36,469 bases of DNA, from positions 1 through 36,469 of the forward strand of contig CAZOWW010000053.1 in NCBI GenBank assembly GCA_964583765.1, read 5' to 3'. The number at the start of each line of letters is the position of its first letter. The stretch's first letter is position 1. The stretch comes from CAZOWW01 sp964583765. GTDB lineage: Bacteria > Actinomycetota > Actinomycetes > Actinomycetales > Kineosporiaceae. This document shows, piece by piece, positions 25,506-33,415 of the stretch. A program made the translations under genes and the position numbers. The notes beneath the pieces were generated by a model. That model was not told the DNA's origin and searched no databases. It was given only the letters and a program-made list of their open reading frames with translations.

Positions 25506-25564
25506 GTCACCGGGAGATCTGCTCGCCGGTCGCCCTCCTGGCGGGGGCGGTCGGCTCCGGTGAC
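25506..25564 (-). other. Candidate leader stem of the GH12 transcript
   Basis: On the minus strand GTCACCGG and CCGGTGAC form a perfect 8-bp stem enclosing a 43-nt region that can itself fold (CGCC/GGCG). It lies inside the 190-nt leader predicted from the promoter at 25610-25638. Confidence 0.35.
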
Positions 25565-25609
25565 TATTCGTATGCGTGGACCGATTTGAGCGCCATTCTC
25601 GAACGCGGG

Positions 25610-25638
25610 ATGTTAGCAGTGGCCGTCAGGCTCCTCAA
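25610..25638 (-). promoter_or_regulatory. Promoter of the GH12 gene
   Basis: On the minus strand, -35 TTGAGG (25638-25633) and -10 TAACAT (25615-25610) are separated by exactly 17 bp. The predicted start is near 25603. Confidence 0.65.
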
Positions 25639-25646
25639 GGGTTCTG

Positions 25647-25660
25647 GTGAAGCGCTTCGC
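25647..25660. promoter_or_regulatory. LacI/cre-like operator GTGAAGCGCTTCGC
   Basis: A 10-bp perfect palindrome GAAGCGCTTC with near-symmetrical flanks lies 8 bp upstream of the -35 of the GH12 promoter. Its TGAAGCGCTTCG core resembles the site at 20004. Confidence 0.55.
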
Positions 25661-25780
25661 TGAAGTGCGGGGTGAGGCAGAGGAGTTCCGCCGGATTCGG
25701 TGCGGCCCGGTGCTCCGTTCAGTCATTTATGATCATGTAACTCGTCCGGCGGACCGTACGGCACATCGGGTCCGCTCTGA

Positions 25781-26164
25781 GTGGCTGCCTGTAGTGATCA
25801 GTGGTCTGCCGGCACGGTGCACGTCTCCGGCACGCTGCACGTGCGGGACGACGTCGACTACGTCCGGTGGGTCGCCGAGCGGTTGACCGCCAAGCACGAG
25901 GCCGCATTCGAGCACCCGGGGTCGATCGAGGACGCTCCGAGTCGGTACGTGGAGGGCCAGTTGCGGGCCGTGGTCGGGATCGAACTGCGGATCACCAGGG
26001 TCGAGGCGAAGGTCAAGGCCAGCCAGAACCGTCCACCGGCCGATGTCGTGGGTGTCGTGCGGGGCCTGCGCGGGCGGGGCGAGCTCGCCATAGTCGAGGA
26101 GGTCGAGGAGGTCGAGGAGGTTGAGCGACGCGGCGGGCGGAGCGGTTCACCGGGAAGTGCCTGA
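25781..26164 (+). pseudogene. C-terminal fragment of a PaiB-like FMN-binding protein
   Basis: From about 25814 the frame reads TVHVSGTLHVRDDVDYVRWV, then LTAKHEAAFEHPGSIEDAPS and YVEGQLRAVVGIELRITRVE, then KASQNRPPADVVGVVRGL. This is the C-terminal half of PaiB-family FMN-binding split-barrel regulators, normally about 210 residues. The N-terminal FMN-binding half is missing: upstream sequence in all frames lacks it. The tail encodes a short EEVEEVEEVE repeat from a GTCGAGGAG tandem repeat. No ribosome binding site supports a start. The 369 bp upstream of 25781 hold the GH12 regulatory signals and nothing else that I see. Confidence 0.65.
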
Positions 26165-26427
26165 TCGGGGCCGTGCGCGCCCCGGCAACTCCGTGCGGTT
26201 CCCGGGCGTCTTCGTCATGGGTGGGGACTGGTCCCCCAGGGGAGCGGTCCCCATATTCATGGCGGGGGACGCGCGTCATATTCGGGGAGGGTCGCGACGA
26301 GTCGGCGAATCGGAGCCCGTGGCCGGGAATGCGTTCTGCGGTTTCCGCCGCGGCATTGCCCGGAAGTTGCTCCGACACGTGCTGGCTGCGATCCCGTGGG
26401 TCCTCTTCGCAGCGAAGGGAGAAGGGC

Positions 26428-27717
26428 GTGAAGGCGTTCACGGACCCGGGTGGTCGGGCGGCGTCGGGACGGCGTGCCTGCGATCCCGAGGACGACGGGA
26501 TGTCGGCCCAGCACGAGCGGCAACTCGTCCTGCTCTTCGGAGGGGTCCGGGTAGCCGTGTACGGCCATGGGCTCGGCGGGTTCCTGCTGACCTGGGATCA
26601 CGTGCACCTGCGGGTAATGGTCGTCGCGGCCTTCGTGGCACTTGCCCTCGAGAATGCGTGGGTGATCCGGACGTTGCTGCGGCGGGGAACCATGTCCGGC
26701 GGCTGCCTGGTGCTCGCGGACGTGTTGGCTGCCCTGACCGCGCTCGTCCTGGTGACCCTGGCCCTCGACGCGGGCCACGACTCGGACGTGACGAACACGA
26801 TCTATCCGTACTCGGTGGGGTGCATGCTGGGCGTCGGCCTCGGGATGCGGCGGGTGAGCGCCGTCCTGGCCACGAGCGCCCTGGCCGCGATGACCTACCT
26901 CGCGCTGTCGGTGAGCCGGAGCGGCTTCGATCCCCGGCTCCTGCCGAATGCACTCACGTACTTCGCCTGGGCACTGACCAGCTGGGTGCTCTCGCGGGCG
27001 TTCCGGCGGGTGGGCTGCGAGCTCGAGACGGTCCGTCGGCTCGCCCTCGCCCGCGAGCACGAGCTCGCCGCGGCTCACCAGCGCGAGCAGACCTCCCGCG
27101 CCCTGCACGACCGGGTGCTGCAGACCCTGGAACTGCTGGACCGTCGGGACGATGTGACCGACCCGGCCCTGCACGGCCTGATCAGGGCGGACGCCGCCTG
27201 GCTGCGACAGCTGGTTCGGGACGGCGGGTCGCCGCCGGCGCCGGGGCTCGGGCCCGCGCTCGCCGTGGTGGTCGAGGAGCAGGCCCGGGCCGGCCTGCGG
27301 GTGCAGGTGAACGACGCGGGTCTGCCGGGTGATGCGGTGCCCGGTGACGTGGCCGAGGCGGTGCAGGGAGCGGTGCGTGAGCTCCTGACCAAAGTGCGCA
27401 AGCATGCCGGGGTGGACCGGGCGGTGGTCCGGGCGCGCACCGTCCGGGGACTGCTGGAGGTCACGGTCCTCGACCAGGGTCGGGGCATGGACCCGAAGGC
27501 GAGCACCCCGGGCCTGGGACTGCGGTGCTCGGTGTTCCGGCGTCTGGAACTCGTGGGTGGATCGGCGCAGGTGACCAGCTCGGTGGACGGCGGGACGCTG
27601 GTCACACTGCGCGTGCCACTGGCCGGCTCCGAGATCCCCGCGGAACACGGAGGGCGAGGAGTGCGTGCCGTTGCCGAGCGGGCGGGGGCAGGACAGCGGG
27701 CGGGGGTGGGGCGGTGA
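26428..27717 (+). CDS. Sensor histidine kinase (NarL-partner type) with altered N-box
   Basis: A 429-residue membrane protein. GTG 26428 follows the ribosome binding site GGGAGAAGGG. A Met/Ala/Leu-rich membrane region with about five helices covers residues 40-180. A short coiled segment leads to the dimerisation helix TSRALHDRVLQTLELL with His227, and an HATPase_c domain runs from about 270 to 410. The G1 box DQGRGMDP and G2-like GLGL are intact. The N-box reads ELLTKVRKHAG, where kinases of this type normally have Asn at the Lys322 position (codon AAA, one base from AAC). This Asn helps hold Mg-ATP, so kinase activity may be impaired. It overlaps the response regulator by 4 bp, so the pair is translationally coupled. 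Confidence 0.88.
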   Translation: MKAFTDPGGRAASGRRACDPEDDGMSAQHERQLVLLFGGVRVAVYGHGLGGFLLTWDHVHLRVMVVAAFVALALENAWVIRTLLRRGTMSGGCLVLADVLAALTALVLVTLALDAGHDSDVTNTIYPYSVGCMLGVGLGMRRVSAVLATSALAAMTYLALSVSRSGFDPRLLPNALTYFAWALTSWVLSRAFRRVGCELETVRRLALAREHELAAAHQREQTSRALHDRVLQTLELLDRRDDVTDPALHGLIRADAAWLRQLVRDGGSPPAPGLGPALAVVVEEQARAGLRVQVNDAGLPGDAVPGDVAEAVQGAVRELLTKVRKHAGVDRAVVRARTVRGLLEVTVLDQGRGMDPKASTPGLGLRCSVFRRLELVGGSAQVTSSVDGGTLVTLRVPLAGSEIPAEHGGRGVRAVAERAGAGQRAGVGR

Positions 27718-28367
27718 GCGGGCCGCTGCGCGTGGCGGTGGTGGACGACCACCCGCTCGCGCTCTACGGGGTGCGATCGATCCTGGAGGCGCACAGCCGG
27801 CTGCAGGTGACCGGATGCGCGGCCTCCCCGGAGGAGCTGTGGTCCTGTGTGGCGGATCGGCAGGACCCGCCGGCGGACGTGTTCCTGACGGACCTCTACC
27901 TGGGGGCAGGCCGGCTCTCCCCGGCCACGATCGCCGACCTGGCGTCGCTGCGTCCGGCGCTGGTGATGTCGGCGTCCACGAACCGGACGGATGTGCTCGA
28001 CGCCGTCTCCGCGGGCGCGTCGGGGTTCCTGCCCAAGAGCTCACCCCCCGAGGACTTCGTGGAGGCGCTCGACACCGTCGCCGGTGGGGGGTTCTACGTC
28101 TCGTCGCAGCTCGCCGATCTCCTCGACACGGGGGTGGCGGACGCCGTCCCGGGATCTCCCCTCGCCTCGTTGGCTCCGCGGGAGCGGGAGGTGCTGACCC
28201 TCCTGGCGCAGGGATTCACCCAGCGACAGGTGGCCACCCGCATGGGTGTCGGCCTGGGCACGGTGGACACCTACCTCAAGCGCATCCGGCGCAAGCTCGG
28301 GCCCGGCAACACGGTCGCACTGGTGCGGCGGGCAGCGGCCGGGGGATTCATCGCGGCCACCGGCTGA
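27714..28367 (+). CDS. NarL/LuxR-type response regulator
   Basis: A 217-residue regulator that starts at GTG 27714, overlapping the kinase stop (GTGA). The receiver domain (about 3-125) has VAVVDDHPLAL at the acidic pocket, the phospho-acceptor Asp60 in FLTDLYLG and the conserved Lys108 in FLPKSS. The LuxR-type helix-turn-helix (about 148-212) contains SLAPREREVLTLLAQGFTQRQVATRMGVG. Its targets are unknown. The two nearest downstream genes are the beta/gamma-crystallin on the same strand and FabH on the opposite one. Confidence 0.95.
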   Translation: MSGPLRVAVVDDHPLALYGVRSILEAHSRLQVTGCAASPEELWSCVADRQDPPADVFLTDLYLGAGRLSPATIADLASLRPALVMSASTNRTDVLDAVSAGASGFLPKSSPPEDFVEALDTVAGGGFYVSSQLADLLDTGVADAVPGSPLASLAPREREVLTLLAQGFTQRQVATRMGVGLGTVDTYLKRIRRKLGPGNTVALVRRAAAGGFIAATG

Positions 28368-28562
28368 GGGGACGCTGCCCGGCGATCCCACCCGCGCCAG
28401 GTCGCGGAAGGGCGCGCGGCGCCTGTGTCCGACGGGACGGCGTCCGGCGTCCGTTGCCCCGCGGTGTCCCGAATTTTCGGGACATGCCTCCGATGGCTGG
28501 CCCGGGTGATCCTGGCGCAGTCCCCACAAGGGGGCCAAGGCACCTGATCAAGGGGGAACCAG

Positions 28563-29183
28563 ATGTATCACCGTGTCCTCGCCCGCACCGTCACCGTGGC
28601 CGGGGTGGCCGTCGCCCTCACCTTGGCGGGTGGCGCCACCGCGCTCGCCGGCGTGCACCACAGTGCGGCGGTGCCCACCGGCGTGACCGCCACGCCGTCC
28701 GTGCTCGTCGTGGACGGCGTCCGTCACCCCGCATCCCAGGCTGCCCACTACCAGGCGCTCGGGTACCACTTCCTCGTCACCCGCGCGTCACTGGCGGCGG
28801 GACAGACGCTCGCGTTCCGGCAGGAGACGGACATGCGAGCGCAACTCGCCACGGCGATGAAGGCCGCCTCGACTCTGGTCCGGCCGATGGCGGTGAACGA
28901 GTACGTCACGATCTTCCAGGACAGCAACGGAGGCGGCAACGCTCACCGGTTCGACGGACCGACGATCGTCAACCTCACCGACTACATGATGTGGTGGCCG
29001 ACCTCCTGGAACGACCAGGTCAGCTCGCTCGCGACCGGGTCCTACGGCTCGGTGACCTGCTACCAGAACACCAACCAGAACCACCAGCGCGCCGGCTGGT
29101 CCGTCACCTACGGGCCGGGGCTCAACATCGGCTACGTGGGCAACGGCTACAACGACGCGTTCTCCTCGATCTGGGTCCAGTAA
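28563..29183 (+). CDS. Secreted calcium-binding beta/gamma-crystallin-like protein
   Basis: A 206-residue exported protein. ATG 28563 follows the GGGGGAA ribosome binding site. Signal peptide about 1-29. The C-terminal domain (about 110-206) has two copies of the beta/gamma-crystallin calcium motif N/D-N/D-x-x-S/T-S: Asn150-Asp-Gln-Val-Ser-Ser155 and Asn197-Asp-Ala-Phe-Ser-Ser202. FQDSNGGGNAHRFDG supplies the Greek-key pattern. Bacterial members bind Ca2+ outside the cell and gain stability. Some are annotated as peptidase inhibitors of family I36. The N-terminal half (30-108) is not recognised. It follows the two-component genes by 195 bp and may be their target. That is a guess. Confidence 0.75.
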   Translation: MYHRVLARTVTVAGVAVALTLAGGATALAGVHHSAAVPTGVTATPSVLVVDGVRHPASQAAHYQALGYHFLVTRASLAAGQTLAFRQETDMRAQLATAMKAASTLVRPMAVNEYVTIFQDSNGGGNAHRFDGPTIVNLTDYMMWWPTSWNDQVSSLATGSYGSVTCYQNTNQNHQRAGWSVTYGPGLNIGYVGNGYNDAFSSIWVQ

Positions 29184-29232
29184 CAGCGGCCCGGGTTCCT
29201 CCGGGCACATCAGGACTCACTCGGGCTCCAGC

Positions 29233-29263
29233 GGTCCGCGGACCTGTTGACGGTCCGCGGACC
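29233..29263. terminator. Hairpin made of two identical palindromes
   Basis: GGTCCGCGGACC occurs at 29233-29244 and 29252-29263. The two copies pair as a perfect 12-bp stem with a 7-nt loop, or each can fold alone. It lies between convergent genes. Confidence 0.7.
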
Positions 29264-29274
29264 AGCCGCGTCGT

Positions 29275-29307
29275 CCGACCCGCCGGTCCCCGGACCTGGC
29301 GGGTCGG
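29275..29307. terminator. Second hairpin between convergent genes
   Basis: CCGACCCGCC (29275-29284) pairs perfectly with GGCGGGTCGG (29298-29307). It is 7 bp from the FabH stop codon and probably terminates the minus-strand FabH gene. Confidence 0.7.
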
Positions 29308-29313
29308 AGCGGT

Positions 29314-30246
29314 TCAGGGGCAGCGGATGACCTGCCCGGCGTAGGTGAGCCCGCCGCCGAAGCCGAAGAGCAGGACCGGCGCCCCCGAACGGATCTCGCC
29401 TCGATCGACGAGCTTCGACAGGGCGAGGGGGACGCTCGCGGCCGAGGTGTTGCCCGACTCGATGACGTCCCGCGCCAGCACGCCGGTGAAGCCGAGCTTG
29501 CGCGCGGCCGGCTCGATGATGCGCAGGTTGGCCTGGTGCGGGACGAACGCCTCGAGCTCGGCCGGGGTGATCCCGGCCTTCTCGCAGGCCTGCCGGGCGA
29601 GGTCGGCCACCGCCGTGGTCGCCCAGCGGAAGACGGTCTGCCCCTCCTGCGCGAAGACGGGCGGCGTGCCCTCGATCCGGATGGCTGCCCCGAGTTCGGG
29701 CACGGAACCCCACAGCACCGGGCCGATGCCGGGCTCTTCCGACGGCACCACCACGGCGGCGCCCGCGCCGTCCCCGACCAGCACGCAGGTGTTCCGGTCG
29801 GTCCAGTCCGTGACCCCGCTGAGCACCTCGGCGCCGATGACCAGGGCCGCGGTCGCCGATCCCGCCCGCAGCGCGTGGTCGGCGCTGGCGAGGGCGTAGC
29901 TGAAACCGGAGCAGGCTGCATTGAGGTCGAAGGCGGCGGGGGACCGCACGCCGAGTCGCGCCGCCACGCGCGTGGCCATGTTCGGGCAGCGGTTCAGGGC
30001 CGTGCAGGTCGCCACGATGATCAGATCGATCTGGTCGCCGGTCATCCCGGCCGCGGAGAGTGCCTTCTCGGCGGCGCGGGCTGCGAGCTCGTCGACCGTC
30101 TCTCCATCGGCGATGTGGCGGGTGGCGATGCCCACGCGGCTGCGGATCCAGGCGTCATCCGTGGCGACGATCTGGGCCAGATCATCGTTGGTCAACACCT
30201 TGGGTGGCTGGTCGTGTCCCAGCGCGAGCACGCGGGATCCCCTCAC
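29314..30246 (-). CDS. fabH: Beta-ketoacyl-ACP synthase III
   Basis: A 310-residue condensing enzyme that joins acyl-CoA with malonyl-ACP to begin fatty acid chains. I choose GTG at 30246 because AGGAG lies 7-11 bp upstream. An earlier GTG at 30255 overlaps that AGGAG. The 30246 start puts the catalytic Cys exactly at 112, as in E. coli FabH. The catalytic triad is complete: Cys112 (LNAACSGF), His237 (FVPHQANLRI), Asn266 (ESGNTSAAS). It also has the C-terminal glycine-rich GFGGGLTYAG. It is not accompanied by fabD, acpP or fabF, so it may serve a specialised branched-chain or secondary pathway. FabH and the KAS III enzymes of polyketide clusters cannot be separated by these motifs. Confidence 0.93.
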   Translation of the reverse strand: MRGSRVLALGHDQPPKVLTNDDLAQIVATDDAWIRSRVGIATRHIADGETVDELAARAAEKALSAAGMTGDQIDLIIVATCTALNRCPNMATRVAARLGVRSPAAFDLNAACSGFSYALASADHALRAGSATAALVIGAEVLSGVTDWTDRNTCVLVGDGAGAAVVVPSEEPGIGPVLWGSVPELGAAIRIEGTPPVFAQEGQTVFRWATTAVADLARQACEKAGITPAELEAFVPHQANLRIIEPAARKLGFTGVLARDVIESGNTSAASVPLALSKLVDRGEIRSGAPVLLFGFGGGLTYAGQVIRCP

Positions 30247-30449
30247 GGTCGACACTCCTCTCCCGCCGTCCCAGGGCGGATCGGGGCTGTCCTGGTGTCG
30301 GCCCACGGCGGTCCATCTGGGCTCGGAGACTCCGAACAGCGGGCTCTCGAGCGGCGGCACCCCACTCTGCCGCGCGCACCGGTGACCGGGGATCTGCGGA
30401 TTCCGCTCAGGTCCGGGCCATGACTTTGGAGGTTGGCACCAGCGACGAG

Positions 30450-30537
30450 GGGGACGGGGAGCTCGTGACCTCGGGAACGGGAAGCCGGTGAGGTCGGGGA
30501 CGTGGAGCTTGCGACGGCGGGGACGGCGAGCCGGCGA
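30450..30537. repeat. Imperfect 46-bp-period duplication
   Basis: Two 42-bp segments (30450-30491 and 30496-30537) share GGGGACG-GGAGCT and A-GGC/GAGCCGG-GA with several substitutions. They lie in the 395-bp divergent spacer between FabH and the thioredoxin-fold gene, where I see no other gene. Confidence 0.55.
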
Positions 30538-30641
30538 CTGTGCACGACGGGGCGCTGGCCAGTTGCGGAGCGTGCGGTGGGCCTCACTGAACGAGTCCGG
30601 TGCCGGGGCGGGGAAGGACCCTCGTGACTAGGCTGACCGCC

Positions 30642-31187
30642 ATGGCTGTCACTTCCTCGATGGTGCCCCTCGGCACCCCGGCCCCGGACTTCGCGCTCGC
30701 CGATCTGACCGGCGTCGTCGTGCGGCGGGACGATCTGGGTGCCGCGCCGGCCCTGCTCGTGGCCTTCCTGTGCAACCACTGCCCGTACGTGCGGCACCTG
30801 GAGAAGCAGCTGGGGGAGCTCCTGGCCGAGTTCCCGAGCCTGGCCGTGGTGGGCATCTGCACCAACGATGCGGACGCCTACCCCGAGGACCGGCCCGAGG
30901 CCCTCGCTGAGCAGGCCCGCCGGGCCGGCTGGAGCTTCCCCTACCTCGTGGACGTCGATCAGCAGGTGGGTCACGGCTACCGGGCGGCCTGTACCCCGGA
31001 CTTCTTCCTCTACGACGCAGACCGCAGGCTCGCCTACCGCGGTGCCTTCGACGACTCGACCCCCGGCAACGGGCGACCGGTCACGGGCACGTTGCTGCGG
31101 GGGGCGATCGGGTGCGTGCTCGAGGGCCGGCCCGTGCCCGAGCCGCATGCGCCGAGCATGGGGTGTTCCATCAAGTGGCGAGAGTGA
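30642..31187 (+). CDS. Thioredoxin-fold AhpC/TSA-like protein
   Basis: A 181-residue cytoplasmic protein of the thioredoxin superfamily. TAGGCT at 30629-30634 is a -10-like element 7 nt before ATG 30642, which suggests a leaderless message and supports this start. GTG 30624 is the alternative and has GGGAAGGA upstream. The sequence VPLGTPAPDFALADL is the usual opening of the family. The redox motif Cys44-Asn-His-Cys47 sits in FLCNHCPYVRHLEKQ, and TPDFFLYDAD follows in place of the cis-Pro loop. The family is widespread and is described as a thiol oxidoreductase or peroxiredoxin-like protein. The exact substrate is not known. Confidence 0.87.
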   Translation: MAVTSSMVPLGTPAPDFALADLTGVVVRRDDLGAAPALLVAFLCNHCPYVRHLEKQLGELLAEFPSLAVVGICTNDADAYPEDRPEALAEQARRAGWSFPYLVDVDQQVGHGYRAACTPDFFLYDADRRLAYRGAFDDSTPGNGRPVTGTLLRGAIGCVLEGRPVPEPHAPSMGCSIKWRE

Positions 31188-31327
31188 CCGGAGGGAACCG
31201 GGGCGCGGCTTGCTCCGTTCCCATGAGCTGCTCCGGCACCCGGCCGGTGTGAACGGGGACCCGGCATCCCCCTTGGACGCCGGGCCCCCCTTGGTCGGTT
31301 CAATGCTGTGGTGGGCGAGGGATCCGG

Positions 31328-32533
31328 TCAGCTCGCCGTGCAGGTCACCGTCGGTACCGTGTTGCTTCCGGTCCAGCTGGCCAGGAAGCCGACATCAGCG
31401 GTTCCGCCGGCGGCCAGCGCACCGTTCCAGGCCAGGTTGGTGGCCGTGACCGCGGCCCCGCTCGTCGTGACCGTGCCGCCCCAGGCCGAGCTGAGCACCT
31501 GGCCGTTGGCGAAGGTCCAGATGAGCTTCCAGCCGGAGATCGCCGTCCCGGCCTTCACGAGCACGTCGCCCTGGAAGCCCCCGCTCCACTGCCCGACGAT
31601 CGAATAGGTGGCGGTGCAGGTGCGGCCCGTGCTGCCCGACGTCGTGGTCGTCACCGGGCGGCTGGTCGTGGTGGTCGTGGTGGTGACCGGTCGGCTGGTG
31701 GTCGTGGTCGTGGTGGTGACCGGTCGGCTGGTGGTCGTGGTCGTGGTGGCGGTGCCCTTGCCGCCGAGGGCGTCGAGCACGGTGGCCAGCGGCGGGTACC
31801 ACCGGTCGGACATCTTCTGGAAACCAGCGTCGTTCGGGTGGACTCCGTCCCCGATGGTGTCCGCGACGGAGTCGAATCCCGTCCACTGGTCGACGACCTG
31901 GATGGGGGACTGCGCGGTGGACTTCCCGGCCGCCCAGGACGGGATGGCGGCGTTCAGGTCGACCACCTCCTGGGCGCAGTTGGCGCAGCCGCTGGGGGTC
32001 ATCGGGATGATCTGGGCGACGATGATCCGCATGGCGGGGTTGCTCGCCCGCATCTGGTCGACCAGGGTGGTGTAGGCGCTGAGGATCGAGGACACCGGAA
32101 TCGCGTTCCAGATGTCGTTCGTCCCGAAATGCATCAGCACGACGTCGGGCTTGGTGGTCGCGAGCCACCCCACCAGCAGGTTCTGGGACGCCACATCGGT
32201 GGCCTTGTACCCGCCGTGGCCCTCGTTGTCGCCGTCCCAGGTGGCCACGTTGCAGCCGCCGCCGGGCAGGGTGCCGACCATGTCGATGTTGGTGTACCCG
32301 CTGGCCTGAAGGCGCTGCCACAGGACGGCCCGCCAGCAGCCCGGACCTCCGGTGATCGAGTCCCCCAAGGGCATGATCCGTACGGGGGCGGTGGCTGCGT
32401 GAGCGGGATTCACCGTGGTCATGGCGGCGGCCCCGCCGATGGTCACGGCGGCGACGACCCCGGCGGCGAGGATCCTGCGCCAGCGACCCCGTCCCGGGGT
32501 CGGGTCTGAGGTGCCGCGGGTGTTCTGTGCCAT
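31328..32533 (-). CDS. Secreted CE3-type SGNH esterase with CBM2
   Basis: A 401-residue enzyme on the minus strand. ATG at 32533 follows AGGAG with 7-nt spacing. A long Arg-containing signal peptide ends near 46 (AHA). The SGNH hydrolase domain (about 47-270) has block I MPLGDSITGG (Ser59), block III HFGTNDIWN and block V DGVHPND (Asp229, His232). The VRIMPLGDSIT-GGPGCWRA opening is characteristic of carbohydrate esterase family 3, which deacetylates xylan. A linker of three Arg-Pro-Val-(Thr)n repeats (about 270-300) leads to CBM2 (303-401). This puts the CBM at the C-terminus, unlike the GH12 and GH16 proteins. It complements the GH115 enzyme in xylan debranching. Upstream in-frame codons to 32788 lack a ribosome binding site. 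Confidence 0.92.
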   Translation of the reverse strand: MAQNTRGTSDPTPGRGRWRRILAAGVVAAVTIGGAAAMTTVNPAHAATAPVRIMPLGDSITGGPGCWRAVLWQRLQASGYTNIDMVGTLPGGGCNVATWDGDNEGHGGYKATDVASQNLLVGWLATTKPDVVLMHFGTNDIWNAIPVSSILSAYTTLVDQMRASNPAMRIIVAQIIPMTPSGCANCAQEVVDLNAAIPSWAAGKSTAQSPIQVVDQWTGFDSVADTIGDGVHPNDAGFQKMSDRWYPPLATVLDALGGKGTATTTTTTSRPVTTTTTTTSRPVTTTTTTTSRPVTTTTSGSTGRTCTATYSIVGQWSGGFQGDVLVKAGTAISGWKLIWTFANGQVLSSAWGGTVTTSGAAVTATNLAWNGALAAGGTADVGFLASWTGSNTVPTVTCTAS

Positions 32534-32770
32534 GGTCTGCTCCTGTTCTGCCCGCTCCGGGCCGACGGAGGTGTGGCGCCCGGGCGGCTGCCGGGTGGCG
32601 GGCGTGCACATGTCCCGGCTCCGGTGGCGTGGGCGGGCCATCGGATTTCGGCCGGACTGTAGCGCGCGCCGAGGGGGCCAGGAAAGAGATGAGTGCCGGT
32701 CTCCGGACAGGAATTCCCACCCGTCGGGAGGGAGCGCCGAGGGTGGTTTCCGCCCCGGCAGGGAGCCGCT
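32534..32770. other. Leader or promoter region of the CE3-type gene
   Basis: I see no gene here. On the minus strand a TACAGT hexamer (32662-32657) is a possible -10 with TTTCCT 18 bp upstream as a weak -35. The transcript would have a leader of about 120 nt. Confidence 0.3.
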
Positions 32771-32856
32771 CGGGGAGCACCGTGACATGAATCGATTCAG
32801 TTCAGCCTCATGAATCGATTCATGTCACGGTGAGTGATTTCGTGAGGTGCTCCCCG
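32771..32856. promoter_or_regulatory. Nested inverted repeat carrying twin LacI-type operators
   Basis: ATGAATCGATTCAG (32787-32800) and the perfect palindrome ATGAATCGATTCAT (32810-32823) lie 23 bp apart, about two helical turns. The larger region is also symmetrical: the 22 bases 32778-32799 are the exact reverse complement of 32811-32832, and CGGGGAGCACC (32771-32781) recurs inverted at 32846-32856. It could serve the minus-strand CE3-type gene and the plus-strand small gene at 32904. The outer arms might be a second operator or a terminator. Confidence 0.65.
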
Positions 32857-32903
32857 TTGGGTCGGGCTCGGTCATGGGTGAGCACTGAGGGTGTTCGGGC
32901 AGG

Positions 32904-33113
32904 ATGATCGCCGTGGGTGTGGAGTGCGTGGACGCAGAGGGCGCCGTGGGCTCCCTGGGCGTGGCGCGCGGGGACAGGGAGAGCGGGACGACCTTCGTGA
33001 TCGTGCTCGAGCGGCGCCACCTGGACGGGGCGATGCGACTGCTGCGGGAGGCGTGCGGGGAGTCCCTCTGCGGGGTTGCCGTGCCCGTGCTGGCGAGCGT
33101 CGGCATCGGGTGA
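32904..33113 (+). CDS. Small hypothetical protein, 69 residues
   Basis: I do not recognise this protein. It is supported by very GC-biased third codon positions on this strand (roughly nine in ten by eye), better than in the overlapping frames. It reads MIAVGVECVDAEGAVG, then GTTFVIVLERRHLDGAMRLL and a Cys-containing end. It has no signal peptide or membrane helix. Only GGGCAGG lies upstream and it is too close to the ATG, so the true start may be GTG 32919 or 32925. It lies 70-80 bp downstream of the twin operators and may be controlled by them. Confidence 0.4.
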   Translation: MIAVGVECVDAEGAVGSLGVARGDRESGTTFVIVLERRHLDGAMRLLREACGESLCGVAVPVLASVGIG

Positions 33114-33319
33114 ACCGTGACGGAGCGCGTCGACGTCGACGTGCTGGTCCGTGATCGGATCGAGAGTGCTGCCGGGGCCCGCGCCCGGAATGTGAGCATG
33201 CCGGCGCGGTGCCGGCCGCGGGAATGCTGCCGGCAGTGACTTTCCGTGAGATCCGGAACCGGAAAGGCACCGCGTCCTGGTGGTCGATCAACCACTTTGA
33301 GTCAGCGACAGCGGAACCC

Positions 33320-33349
33320 TTGCGAGCGTGGCGGCCGTGGTCCTAAGAT
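33320..33349 (+). promoter_or_regulatory. Promoter of the GH5-GH6 cellulase gene
   Basis: A -35 TTGCGA (33320-33325) and -10 TAAGAT (33344-33349) are spaced by 18 bp. The start near 33356 gives a leader of about 370 nt. Upstream, GTGGTCGATCAACCAC (33280-33295) is a near-palindrome that may bind an activator or repressor. I see no gene in 33114-33319. Confidence 0.55.
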
Positions 33350-33366
33350 CCCTGCCCGCAGACAGA

Positions 33367-33378
33367 TGAACCGGTTTA
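33367..33378. promoter_or_regulatory. LacI-type operator candidate TGAACCGGTTTA
   Basis: A near-perfect palindrome (one mismatch in the outer arms) of the TGAAnCGnTTCA type, about 10 bp after the predicted transcription start. A repressor bound here would block elongation. Confidence 0.5.
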
Positions 33379-33415
33379 CTCGATATCTCGGACAGTCACC
33401 CACGGGCAGGGGACC

